Notes: generated by a model from the letters alone, not told the origin. A DNA stretch of 13,791 nucleotides from Treponema sp. (GCA_031255615.1 JAIRSD010000253.1:1-13791); one strand, 5' to 3'. Positions 6,421-13,760 are shown, counted from the stretch's first letter. Numbers and translations: made by a program.

Positions 6421-6707
6421 GGGCGCATCCCCGCCTCCGGCGGGGACCGGGCTATCCGGGGCTCCGCTTCGCTCCGGCCCCGCCTGCGGCGTGGCTGCTC
6501 CGCACCCCTCCTATCCCTTGCGCGGGCGAACATCCGCGTCCCTGCGGATGTTCGCCTTCTAAGGCGCCGCGCTCCGCCCGCCGCCTCTCAGGATCTGGCC
6601 CGCAATATAGTTGCCGCGCTCCGTGCGGCAACTCAAGGAATCTCCCCGCCCTAAAACCAAAACGCTGCGCGTTTTGGTTCGGCCTCCGTGCCGGCGGAGA
6701 TGCGCCC
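6421..6707. repeat. 287-bp hairpin-rich element with 15-bp inverted ends
   Basis: The ends GGGCGCATCCCCGCC (6421-6435) and GGCGGAGATGCGCCC (6693-6707) are inverted repeats matching at 14 of 15 positions. Inside are CCCCGCC-TCC-GGCGGGG (6429-6445), a 13-bp stem at 6525-6537/6544-6556, an 8-bp stem at 6610-6617/6625-6632 and an 11-bp stem with a 3-nt loop at 6655-6665/6669-6679. It has no credible ORF. The right end stops one base from the stop codon of the deacetylase gene. It is best described as a MITE-like or intergenic palindromic repeat; an RNA function is also possible. Confidence 0.6.
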
Positions 6708-6708
6708 A

Positions 6709-7776
6709 CTAGAAATCACCGTAAAGGTAATACCGCATCTTTAGCTCCCCTATGGTCTTGAGCAGGAACTCAAGGCGGCGGGGGCTTATGCCCCAGTCGG
6801 CGTCCTCCTCGATGCTGTGGGTGGTCAGGGGTACGATGGAATCCCCGCCGATGAACTTGGCGGCCCGGAGCATCATGGCAAGGGCGGCTTCGAACTCGGC
6901 GTCGCTCTTGTAGACGGTGTTGTCTACCGAAATGGAGCCGATGTAGCCGGCCCTGACGGATTCCCGGCTGTACAGACGGTACCGCACCCCGAATCCCCGC
7001 TGGACGCTGAATGTGGAGGCCAGGGCCTCCCGCATCCAGGGTTCCGAGAACCCGTAGGGGTAGGCGAAGGCCCGCAGGGGGATCCCCTCCCGCCGAAAGC
7101 TCTCCGCCGCCGCGACGGTTTCCTCAAAGAACAGGTCCCGGGAGACATTGAGCAGGTTGAGGTGGTTCAGGGTGTGGCAGCCGATGTCGTGTCCCCGGTC
7201 CAGGGCTTCCCGGCAGAAAGGGGAAAAGCCGCCGGTAACGAAAAAGGTGACCCGCGCCCCGTAGCGGTCGAACAGATCGAAGTGCCGCCGCCACTGGCTT
7301 TGGTAATCGTCGTCCAGGGCCAGGAGCACCCCCGCCTCGCCGGGGGAAGGGGTCCAGCGCAGGGTGTCCCTTACATACTCCCTGCCCCCTTCCCGGATGG
7401 AGAAATCGACCTCCCAATAGGCGCCGCCGGGGGAGGGCCGGGCGTTTTCCAGGTCGTAGGTAATCCGAAAGGACTCCCAATCCGCCCGGACCCTAATCGC
7501 CGCGTCGTCGTCCTGGAAGAAATACTTTTTGATTTCCGGGCTGTCCTCCCGCACCAGGGCGGCAAGCTCCTCTACGGCCCGGTGCGTCTCCACCGGCGGG
7601 GGGCTTTCCACGGGCCGGGGAACCGCCGCCGGTGGGGAGGGATGCTCCGGAACGGGGGAAACCTGGAGGGCGGCGGGACGGCTTGTACAGGAGGCCAGGA
7701 CCAGGGCCAGCAGGACCGGCGGCCCCAGCCGGAAAAGACCTTTCGCGGCGGACATGATGAATCCATGATACCCCAT
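6709..7776 (-). CDS. Polysaccharide deacetylase (NodB-like), predicted lipoprotein
   Basis: A 355-residue carbohydrate esterase family 4 type protein, expected to remove N- or O-acetyl groups from an envelope polysaccharide. Residues 1-30 form a lipoprotein signal ending LVLASC, so Cys30 would be lipidated. A proline-rich linker follows (about 40-65). The NodB motifs are recognisable: ALDDDY (153-158) with the metal and catalytic aspartates, HTLNH (201-205) with both zinc histidines, AYPYG (238-242), and TTH (318-320). The first motif departs slightly from the usual TFDDG. Start choice is uncertain. ATG 7776 has a poor ribosome site, and an internal ATG at 7755 (MSAAKG) would give a more typical lipoprotein signal. 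The best ribosome site nearby serves a GTG at 7804 in another frame. The gene is separated by 112 bp from the upstream DUF115 gene, and its stop touches the inverted-repeat element. Confidence 0.88.
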   Translation of the reverse strand: MGYHGFIMSAAKGLFRLGPPVLLALVLASCTSRPAALQVSPVPEHPSPPAAVPRPVESPPPVETHRAVEELAALVREDSPEIKKYFFQDDDAAIRVRADWESFRITYDLENARPSPGGAYWEVDFSIREGGREYVRDTLRWTPSPGEAGVLLALDDDYQSQWRRHFDLFDRYGARVTFFVTGGFSPFCREALDRGHDIGCHTLNHLNLLNVSRDLFFEETVAAAESFRREGIPLRAFAYPYGFSEPWMREALASTFSVQRGFGVRYRLYSRESVRAGYIGSISVDNTVYKSDAEFEAALAMMLRAAKFIGGDSIVPLTTHSIEEDADWGISPRRLEFLLKTIGELKMRYYLYGDF

Positions 7777-7888
7777 ATTCCGCCGATTCGGGAAAAAGAT
7801 TCACGCCCCCTCCAACACCCGGTTGGGCTGTCTTTCGCCTGTCAAGCCGCCGCCCGCGCAGGCTTAGGGACTCTGCCCCGCCCGGTTT

Positions 7889-9856
7889 TTAGTCCCCGCC
7901 GCCGCCAAGGGCCTGGATTTGGAAGGCCGCCGATTCCGCCAGGGCCCGGAAATTGGCCCCGGCCTTTTCCAGATACCGGACAAAGGCCCCCTCCGCCGGA
8001 GCTGCCGCCGGGGCGGAGGGTTCCCCTGCCCGGTCCTCCGGGGAAAGGAGGAAGGCCGCCGCTTCCCCCGCCTCGCTGTTGTTGATGCGCCGCAGGGCCT
8101 CTTCCAGCCTTCGCCGGACCTCTTCCTCCCGGGGCCGCCGGGGGAAAGGGCCTTCCCGGGCGAGGACCTCCCGGGCGAGGGCGGCGGCCCCGGCGGCTTC
8201 CGCGGCGATGCTTTTAAGGCCCCCCAGGAGGCTTTCCCTGGCCTCCCCGTAGCGCCGGGCCCGGTCTTCCCCGTCCCGCCGGAATTCCTCCCCGATCTTT
8301 CCGTAAACGCCCTCCAGGAGCGAATCAATTTCCTCCCGCCGTTCCGGCAGGTCAAGAAGGGCCTCCGCCTCCACGCTTTCCAGGCCGGGGATCAGGAGGC
8401 CCTGGAACCCAAGGCGGTAGTTCCTCACTCCGGGAAATTCCCGGAACCGGTGCTCGAACCAGGATGCGTAGAGGGAAAGCCGCCGGTCCGTCAGGACCGC
8501 GCCGGAATCCTCGCCGGGGACGGCGCCGCCGGGGGGGGCAGCTCCGGGGGCGGAAAAGGGCTCCCCGTCCCGCAGGGCCCGCAGGGCCCAGGTTTCCGCC
8601 GGGACGAAACGGCCCGATTCCCCGTGGGACCGGTCTTCGAAGGCAGCCCCCTTAAAGTGGGTCCTTAGTCCGGGGAACGAAAGGTCCAGACCGGCGATCC
8701 AGACGGCGGGGGCCCCCAGGAACCGGGCAAAGTCCCAGGCGCTGGTCGCCACCGACCCCCCCGCCCCCAGGGCTCCCTTGGGGTCCACCCGGTCCTCGAT
8801 AAAGCGGCCCGGGGGGAGGTTGGAACGGCTGAGGAAGATTCCCCGGAAGCGGTGGCGCAGGGTCGGGGGATAGACCGAGGGTTCCGTAACAAGCCAGGTC
8901 TTCGGGGCGGCGCAGCGGTCCAGATGGCGGAAATTCCAATACTGGGGGTCAACGGACACGGCAAAGTCCGGCGGCAGGCCCCGGCGGAGGATGAATCGGA
9001 GGCTGGTATCCACCGCCACGATGACGCAGCGTTTCCGTATCTCCCCCAGAAGGGGGGCCGCCTGGTCCAGGGAGGGGCCGGCGGCGGCGAGAAACACGGG
9101 GACGCCGCTCCGGGGTTCCGGGGCCCCCCGGACCGGGGAAGCCTCCCCCGGGGCCGCCAGGATTCCCTCCAGCCGGTTAATGCCGGGCAGATCCCGGAGG
9201 GCTGCCAGGTTGCGGCCCAGGTTGCGGATCCAGCGCCTGCCGAAACGCCGCAGGGTGGCGCTGTTTACCTGGGTCCGCCCGGCGTAGGAACGGATCCCCC
9301 GTTCCACCCCGGCGTACCAGGCCTCGTCCGCGGCCATAAGGGCCCGGTTGCGGATCAGCGCCGGGAGTCCGGCGGCGGGGAAAAGGCCCAGAGCCGCCCG
9401 GACGGCGCTTTCCCCGTTGCCGCCCACCACAAAGGCCAGGGTGTTTCCCGCCAGAAAGGACGAAAGATCCCGTTCTTCCAGGGCCAGACGGAGCAGGGAG
9501 CTCCGGCATTCGACGATGATCAGGGGCCGTCCGGGGGCGGCCCGGGCGGCGGCCTCCGCGGCGTAGCCCAGGCCGAAACCCAGGATCACGATGGGGGGGG
9601 GCGCGGCGGATTCCGCTGTTTCGGGCGATCCACCCGCGAGGAATCCGGCCAGCCGCTCCGCCTCCCGGACCGGATCCCGGGGGGAATGGACATACCGGCC
9701 CCCCACGAGCAGGGTGGGGCTGCCGGAGGGGCTTGGCTCGATCCGGAATTCCTCCCTGCCGGGGGGGGGCTCCGGGGAAGACTCCCCCTCCAGTTCCGCC
9801 GCCAGGCGGGGGTACAGTTTGGAGAGGACGCTGAAATTCCGGTTCCCCCCCCTCAT
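7889..9856 (-). CDS. DUF115 / MptE-like motility-associated (Maf-type) protein
   Basis: A 655-residue cytoplasmic protein of the 6-hydroxymethylpterin pyrophosphokinase MptE-like (DUF115) group. Relatives include Maf proteins linked to flagellin glycosylation with nonulosonic acids. A Rossmann-like N-terminal part shows PPPIVILGFGLGYAAEAAAR (86-105). The core DUF115 segment runs from about 252 to 405: FLAAAGPSLDQAAPLL, VAVDTSLRFILRRGLPPDF, SVDPQY, GAGGSVATSAWDFARFLGAP and VWIAGLDLSF. The last 150 residues are alanine-, glutamate- and arginine-rich and helical. The ATG directly abuts the ftsI stop (TAA-ATG), with no conventional ribosome site, so translation is probably by reinitiation. The coding strand carries G8 at codons 2-4 (9845-9852), C9 at 9761-9769 and 9593-9601, and C8 at 8531-8538. 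Such tracts switch maf genes in Campylobacter, but switching here is unproven. Confidence 0.85.
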   Translation of the reverse strand: MRGGNRNFSVLSKLYPRLAAELEGESSPEPPPGREEFRIEPSPSGSPTLLVGGRYVHSPRDPVREAERLAGFLAGGSPETAESAAPPPIVILGFGLGYAAEAAARAAPGRPLIIVECRSSLLRLALEERDLSSFLAGNTLAFVVGGNGESAVRAALGLFPAAGLPALIRNRALMAADEAWYAGVERGIRSYAGRTQVNSATLRRFGRRWIRNLGRNLAALRDLPGINRLEGILAAPGEASPVRGAPEPRSGVPVFLAAAGPSLDQAAPLLGEIRKRCVIVAVDTSLRFILRRGLPPDFAVSVDPQYWNFRHLDRCAAPKTWLVTEPSVYPPTLRHRFRGIFLSRSNLPPGRFIEDRVDPKGALGAGGSVATSAWDFARFLGAPAVWIAGLDLSFPGLRTHFKGAAFEDRSHGESGRFVPAETWALRALRDGEPFSAPGAAPPGGAVPGEDSGAVLTDRRLSLYASWFEHRFREFPGVRNYRLGFQGLLIPGLESVEAEALLDLPERREEIDSLLEGVYGKIGEEFRRDGEDRARRYGEARESLLGGLKSIAAEAAGAAALAREVLAREGPFPRRPREEEVRRRLEEALRRINNSEAGEAAAFLLSPEDRAGEPSAPAAAPAEGAFVRYLEKAGANFRALAESAAFQIQALGGGGD

Positions 9857-11731
9857 TTATTCAAGTTCCAGGCGGATAACGGTTTCCGGGGTAATGGGGC
9901 TCCCCGGCGGGGGGTCCTGCCGGCGGACCCAGCCTTCCCCCGCGATCTCGATGTGGAGATCGTCCCGCAGGAGCAGGGGCGTCAGGCTGCGTTTGGAGAG
10001 GCCGGAGAAGTCGGGAACCGTGTTGCCTACCGCCAGACCCTGGTTCTGGGGCAGAAGCACCTGGCCGGGATGGAGGATCTGGGGGTTCCTGCCTCGGGGG
10101 ATTCCCAGGTAGTCCACCAGGGATTCCGCGGCCTGCCGGATGGCCGGGGCGGCGATACGGCCCCCCAGAATCTCCCCCTGGGGCTTCACGATTACCAGGT
10201 AGAGGACCAGGGACGGGGATTCCGCGGGGAGCAGGGCGATGCAGCTGGCGATAAAATCGGTGTCGGAATAGGAAAGGGTCTCCGGATCGATGATCTGGGC
10301 GGTGCCGGTCTTTACCGCCAGGGAAAGGTCCTCCACATTGGCCCGCCAGCCGGTGCCGATATTGCTGGTTACATCCACCATGGCGGAACGAATAAGCTGG
10401 GCGGTCTCCGGCTTAATCACCTGCCGGGAGGAGCCGCTGTCCCAGGAGCGGCTTACGGTTCCATCGGCGGCAAGGATCCGGGACACCACCCGGGGGGGGA
10501 CCAGGACTCCGTCGTTGGCGATGACGCTGGCCGCCTGCATGACCTGCATGGCGGACACGGAAATCTCCTGGCCCATGGCAATGGTAGGCTTGGAGCGGCC
10601 GGACCAACGTTCCGGGGAACGGAGGAATCCGGCGGTTTCCCCCGGCACGCCGCTCTGGGTACGGGAGCCGAAGCCAAAATTCCTTAGCCCCTGGTAGAAG
10701 GGATCCGTCCCCGACAGGTCCGACGCATAGGCCGCTCCGGCGTTGCAGGAGACCACGATAATATCCCGGGCCGTTACCCTGCCGTGGGCCCCCAGGCAGT
10801 TGATGAGGATTCGCTCCCCCCCGCCGCTGAGATGCTCGTAGCGGCCGTTGCATATAAAAACCGTATCCCCCGTCATAACCTCCGAATCTAAAAGGGTCGC
10901 CAGGGAGAATACTTTGAAGACCGAACCCGGTTCGTAGGCCCAAACCGCGGGGCGGTTCATCCGCTGCTGTTCGGTGGTGAACCGGATGTCGTTGGGATCG
11001 TAGTTGGGAAGGGACGCGGAACCCAGGATCTCGCCGGTCCGGGGGTCCATGGCCGTAAATATCACCGCCTCCGCGCCGGTTTCCTCCATAGTTTCCCCCG
11101 CCAGGCGTTCCAGGATGTACTGGACATTGGTGTCGATGGTCAGGATCACCTGGCCGCCCTTCCGACCATCCCCATCGGGGGCCAGGTCCTGTTCATAGGC
11201 GTATTCGATTCCCTCAAGGCCCCTGTTCTCGTCCCCCACAAAGCCGATGATCTGGGAGGCCAGATTCCGTTCCGGGTAGATCCGGCCCGGAATGAAATCG
11301 AGGCCCACCCCCCGCAGCCGGCCCTCCGCCTGGGCTTCCTCTATCAGGCGGATGGTCGATTCGTCGATCTGTTTTTTGAGGTACACAAAATCCGTCGGGG
11401 AAGCGGCGATCCTGTCCCGGATATATCCGGCGTCAAGCTCCAGCAGGGGGGCCAATTCTTTTCCCAGTTCCTGAAGATCCGGAACGCTGGAACGCCAGGC
11501 CGTAACGTTGGCAAGGCGGGTATAGAGGGCCAGGACCCTGCCGTTCCGGTCCAGAATGGGCCCCCGCTCCATGAGACGGCTCCGCTGTTGCCCGGTCCCC
11601 CCTCCCTCCTGGCCCAGCATAAGGTAGCCGTAGCGGGAAAGGAGGACCCCGGCGGTAAAGACCAGGAGGACGATAAACACGGAGAAACGCCAGGGATTCT
11701 TCGGAGGATCGCCGGTCGTATTAAATTTCAT
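9857..11731 (-). CDS. ftsI: Septal penicillin-binding protein (FtsI/PBP2 class) with a C-terminal PASTA domain
   Basis: A 624-residue class B penicillin-binding protein that cross-links peptidoglycan, most likely at division. One N-terminal membrane anchor (about 15-32) leads to the RGPILDRNGRVLA box (56-68) of the dimerisation domain. The transpeptidase domain holds all three active-site motifs: S270-V-F-K273, S328-C-N330 and K474-T-G476. A single PASTA domain (about 567-624, VGNTVPDFSGLSKRSL to the C-terminus) is present, as in SpoVD/PBP2x-like proteins, and is not found in Escherichia coli FtsI. The ATG overlaps the lepB stop (ATGA, 11728-11731) and the DUF115 start abuts its own stop, so the three genes form one transcript. 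No mraW, ftsL or murE is adjacent in the window, so it lies outside a classical division cluster as far as can be seen. Assignment to ftsI over another class B PBP is likely but not certain. Confidence 0.88.
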   Translation of the reverse strand: MKFNTTGDPPKNPWRFSVFIVLLVFTAGVLLSRYGYLMLGQEGGGTGQQRSRLMERGPILDRNGRVLALYTRLANVTAWRSSVPDLQELGKELAPLLELDAGYIRDRIAASPTDFVYLKKQIDESTIRLIEEAQAEGRLRGVGLDFIPGRIYPERNLASQIIGFVGDENRGLEGIEYAYEQDLAPDGDGRKGGQVILTIDTNVQYILERLAGETMEETGAEAVIFTAMDPRTGEILGSASLPNYDPNDIRFTTEQQRMNRPAVWAYEPGSVFKVFSLATLLDSEVMTGDTVFICNGRYEHLSGGGERILINCLGAHGRVTARDIIVVSCNAGAAYASDLSGTDPFYQGLRNFGFGSRTQSGVPGETAGFLRSPERWSGRSKPTIAMGQEISVSAMQVMQAASVIANDGVLVPPRVVSRILAADGTVSRSWDSGSSRQVIKPETAQLIRSAMVDVTSNIGTGWRANVEDLSLAVKTGTAQIIDPETLSYSDTDFIASCIALLPAESPSLVLYLVIVKPQGEILGGRIAAPAIRQAAESLVDYLGIPRGRNPQILHPGQVLLPQNQGLAVGNTVPDFSGLSKRSLTPLLLRDDLHIEIAGEGWVRRQDPPPGSPITPETVIRLELE

Positions 11732-12102
11732 TTGATTCCCAGTACCTTCCCGATAACATTTTCCACCGATACCGGCCCGTAAGATCGGGAGTCAAAGGAC
11801 TGGGCTTTATTATCCCCCAGGGCGATGAACGCGCCGGCCCCCATGGAAGCGGCGCAGCGTTTTACGGCGATGATGCCCCCGGGGGTATAAAAAACCACCA
11901 ACTCCCCCGGAACAGGCTTATCCCATCGCAGCAGGTAACGGCGGGAGCCGGGGAATCTCAGGCCGTAACGCAGCCGGTTTATCACCAGGACGGTGCCGGA
12001 CTTTATAGTCGGGCTCATGGAATTACCTTCGGCAATCATGAAGTCAAATACGAATAATTTCATCCCCAGGGCCGCGATAAAAGCCGCCAGGATTCCCCGC
12101 AT
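11728..12102 (-). CDS. lepB: Signal peptidase I, compact form
   Basis: A 124-residue membrane serine protease (family S26) that cleaves signal peptides of exported proteins. One N-terminal membrane segment spans about residues 3-23. The catalytic Ser28 is in EGNSMSPT, the general-base Lys81 in GIIAVKRC, and the conserved box E is GDNKAQSFDSRSYGPV (96-111). All key residues are present, so it should be active. It is much shorter than Escherichia coli LepB (two anchors plus a large insert) and also shorter than Bacillus SipS. The first gene of the lepB-ftsI-DUF115 set, it overlaps ftsI by 4 bp. The start at 12102 is chosen because it keeps the membrane anchor. No Shine-Dalgarno precedes it, and the promoter places transcription start about 2 nt upstream, so the message may be leaderless. 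Confidence 0.9.
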   Translation of the reverse strand: MRGILAAFIAALGMKLFVFDFMIAEGNSMSPTIKSGTVLVINRLRYGLRFPGSRRYLLRWDKPVPGELVVFYTPGGIIAVKRCAASMGAGAFIALGDNKAQSFDSRSYGPVSVENVIGKVLGIK

Positions 12103-12110
12103 AGAGGGAA

Positions 12111-12139
12111 AGTATAATCAATACCTTTCATTATGTCGA
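12111..12139 (-). promoter_or_regulatory. Promoter of the lepB-ftsI-DUF115 operon
   Basis: On the minus strand TCGACA (12139-12134) and TATACT (12116-12111) are spaced 17 bp; each matches the sigma70 consensus at five of six positions. The predicted start is about 12104, only 2 nt before the lepB ATG at 12102. Confidence 0.6.
12113..12118 (+). promoter_or_regulatory. Candidate -10 element of the M23 peptidase gene
   Basis: A perfect TATAAT on the plus strand overlaps the lepB -10 on the other strand. No good -35 lies 16-18 bp upstream, so the promoter may be weak or activator-dependent. It would give a leader of roughly 27 nt with a poor AAAGAA ribosome site. The octamer TATGTCGA occurs twice nearby (12132-12139 and 12151-12158), overlapping the lepB -35 and the M23 start codon. 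Confidence 0.4.
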
Positions 12140-12151
12140 TAAAGAATCACT

Positions 12152-13465
12152 ATGTCGAACAGTATCCTGGAACAGCATGTTAAGCGGAGAGTAAGGGTAA
12201 AGCCCCTCCCCCGGCCCGCGGATTTTCCCGCCCCCGGCAAAGGCGGCGCTTCGGGCTGGTTGTCTCCCAGTGATTTGCTGGGGATCCGCCGCCAAAAAAC
12301 CCTGAAATGGAGCAGTAAAAACGTTTCTCCCGGTGTTGTCCAGCGGGTAAAACGCCGGAAAAGCAGGGTCCTCAAAATAAAGAAAGAAAACAAGCCCCTT
12401 CAGGAATCCCGGCATTCCTCCCCGCTCCGGCGGCCCGGGGACATGCTTTTCGGCAAGGACGGTCTCTTTCCCCTGCCGGCCCGGCCCGCCAAGGGTTTTT
12501 CCTTTTCCCCCCTGATCGCCGCGGCCATAGCCTTCGTCGTCTCCCTGGCGGTCCTTAACTGGCAGTTTCCCGTTTTTCAGGTTTCCCTTCCCGATTTTTC
12601 CTCCGGGGTGCATTATCTGGGTTCCGCCGCCGGGGGGGAGGAAATCAGCGGAGATCTGGCCGCCTACGCAGGTCTTGCCCCCCGGGGGCCGGAGGCCGTG
12701 TCCGGGGACGGCGGGGAGATACCCCTGGAATTGGCGGAGACCTTTAGCTGGAAGGAGTACAGAATTAAGCGGGGGGATACCCTCTTGGGGATCGCCAAGA
12801 GTCAGGACCTTTCTTTGGGCACCCTGATTGCCTGCAACAGTGTTACTAACGCCCGGCGGCTGCGGGAGGGAGAGGTGCTGCGGATTCCCAACATGGACGG
12901 AATCCCCTACACGGTCAAGGACGGGGACAGCCTTTTGAGTATCTCCGTCTCCTCCGGCGTTCCCCTGGCGGTGATTTCCGATGTCAACGATTTAGAGAGC
13001 GACGTGATACAGACGGGCGCGAATCTTTTCCTTCCCGGCGTCAGGATGCCCCAGGATGAGATCCGTCTGGCTTTGGGTGAATCGTTTATATATCCCACCC
13101 GGGGGATTATGAGCAGCCCCTACGGGTGGCGCGTTGATCCCATAGCGAAGGTGCAGCGTTTCCATTCCGCCATCGATCTTGCCGCCCCTCCGGGGACCCC
13201 GGTCAGGGCCGCCATGGACGGAAGGGTTTCCCGGGTGGCGGTAAATTCGGTGTACGGAATTTATATTATCCTTACCCATTCGGGGGACTACCAGACTCTT
13301 TACGCCCATCTGAGCGTCGCTTCGGTAAAGCAGGGGGACGCGGTGGCCCAGGGCGCGAAAATCGGGGAGGTGGGCAGCACCGGTTACAGCACCGGCCCCC
13401 ACCTGCATTTTGGGGTGTTTAGGAATAATAAGGCGATAAATCCGCTTGAAGTTCTGCAACGGTAG
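12152..13465 (+). CDS. Membrane-anchored LysM-LysM-M23 peptidoglycan endopeptidase
   Basis: A 437-residue predicted zinc endopeptidase (LytM/M23 family, NlpD/MepM-like layout) that cleaves peptidoglycan cross-bridges or stem peptides. Residues 1-118 are a basic, proline-containing segment predicted to be cytoplasmic, with a cluster of lysines and arginines at about 66-81. One membrane segment spans about 119-136. Two LysM domains follow (about 203-246, beginning YRIKRGDTLLGIA; about 253-296, beginning YTVKDGDSLLSIS). The C-terminal M23 domain carries the metal ligands His338 and Asp342 (FHSAIDLAAP) and His419 in HLHF (417-420), plus YAHL (385-388). All catalytic residues are present, so it should be an active hydrolase and not merely an activator. 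The start at 12152 is the only ATG before codon 98. The gene is divergent from lepB-ftsI across a 49-bp shared promoter region. Confidence 0.9.
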   Translation: MSNSILEQHVKRRVRVKPLPRPADFPAPGKGGASGWLSPSDLLGIRRQKTLKWSSKNVSPGVVQRVKRRKSRVLKIKKENKPLQESRHSSPLRRPGDMLFGKDGLFPLPARPAKGFSFSPLIAAAIAFVVSLAVLNWQFPVFQVSLPDFSSGVHYLGSAAGGEEISGDLAAYAGLAPRGPEAVSGDGGEIPLELAETFSWKEYRIKRGDTLLGIAKSQDLSLGTLIACNSVTNARRLREGEVLRIPNMDGIPYTVKDGDSLLSISVSSGVPLAVISDVNDLESDVIQTGANLFLPGVRMPQDEIRLALGESFIYPTRGIMSSPYGWRVDPIAKVQRFHSAIDLAAPPGTPVRAAMDGRVSRVAVNSVYGIYIILTHSGDYQTLYAHLSVASVKQGDAVAQGAKIGEVGSTGYSTGPHLHFGVFRNNKAINPLEVLQR

Positions 13466-13503
13466 ATATTAGTATAAAAGCAGCGCTTCATTCGAAGATT
13501 CAT

Positions 13504-13551
13504 CGGATCGTAGATCCGGCGGATCGCAGATCCGGCGGATCGCGGATCAGG
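13504..13551. repeat. Three tandem 16-bp palindromic units
   Basis: Units at 13504-13519, 13520-13535 and 13536-13551 are head-to-tail. The first two have the form CGGATC-N3-GATCCG-G and differ by one base; the third is degenerate. Each unit is itself an inverted repeat. There are no spacers, so this is not a CRISPR array. It lies 38 bp after the M23 stop. Confidence 0.7.
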
Positions 13552-13574
13552 GCGGTGCTGCGCGTTCCGCTGCT

Positions 13575-13609
13575 GGCGGAGTTTTGCGAGAATCGCGAAA
13601 CTCCCCGCC
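13575..13609. repeat. Imperfect hairpin in the downstream hairpin cluster
   Basis: GGCGGAGTTTTGCGA (13575-13589) pairs with the segment 13593-13609 through an 11-bp GAGTTTTGCGA stem with one G-T wobble, then a 2-nt bulge and GGCG/CGCC. Part of its right arm (13601-13609) can alternatively pair with GGCGGGAG at 13685-13692, closing a three-way arrangement around the next two hairpins. Confidence 0.55.
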
Positions 13610-13621
13610 CGCGGATAAGTT

Positions 13622-13652
13622 CCATGGGTTTTTGCGCGGCAAAAACCCATGG
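13622..13652. repeat. Perfect 14-bp hairpin
   Basis: CCATGGGTTTTTGC (13622-13635) pairs perfectly with 13639-13652 over a 3-nt GCG loop. There is no T tail, so it is not an ordinary terminator. It is one base away from the next palindrome. Confidence 0.75.
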
Positions 13653-13653
13653 T

Positions 13654-13681
13654 CCAAACACGGCATATATGCCGTGTTTGG
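13654..13681. repeat. 28-bp perfect palindrome
   Basis: The half-site CCAAACACGGCATA (13654-13667) is followed immediately by its exact reverse complement. With no loop it would form a cruciform or a dyad operator more readily than an RNA hairpin. Downstream, 13694-13741 is dominated by C and G runs, up to C10 at 13732-13741. Confidence 0.75.
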
Positions 13682-13760
13682 AGAGGCGGGAGTCGCCGGG
13701 GGGGCCCAACGCGCCCCCCGCGCCCCCCCCGCCCCCCCCCCGGGTAAGATGGGGCAAAAA

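Noticed and set aside
7840..7845. TTGACA (minus strand) as a promoter for the deacetylase
   Set aside because: No acceptable -10 hexamer lies 16-18 bp downstream (the sequence there is GC-rich), so no promoter is called.
6817..8085. Plus-strand ORF of 422 codons antisense to the deacetylase
   Set aside because: It has low-complexity Gly/Pro/Arg composition, no family features and runs antisense to a recognisable NodB-like enzyme.
8852..10687. Long plus-strand ORF of 611 codons antisense to ftsI and the DUF115 gene
   Set aside because: It is a high-GC antisense shadow. The minus-strand frames hold clear conserved motifs (SxxK, SxN, KTG, GPSLD), whereas this frame is Gly/Pro/Arg-rich with no recognisable domain.
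13504..13551. CRISPR-like repeat
   Set aside because: The 16-bp units are directly abutting with no spacers, and no cas gene is present.
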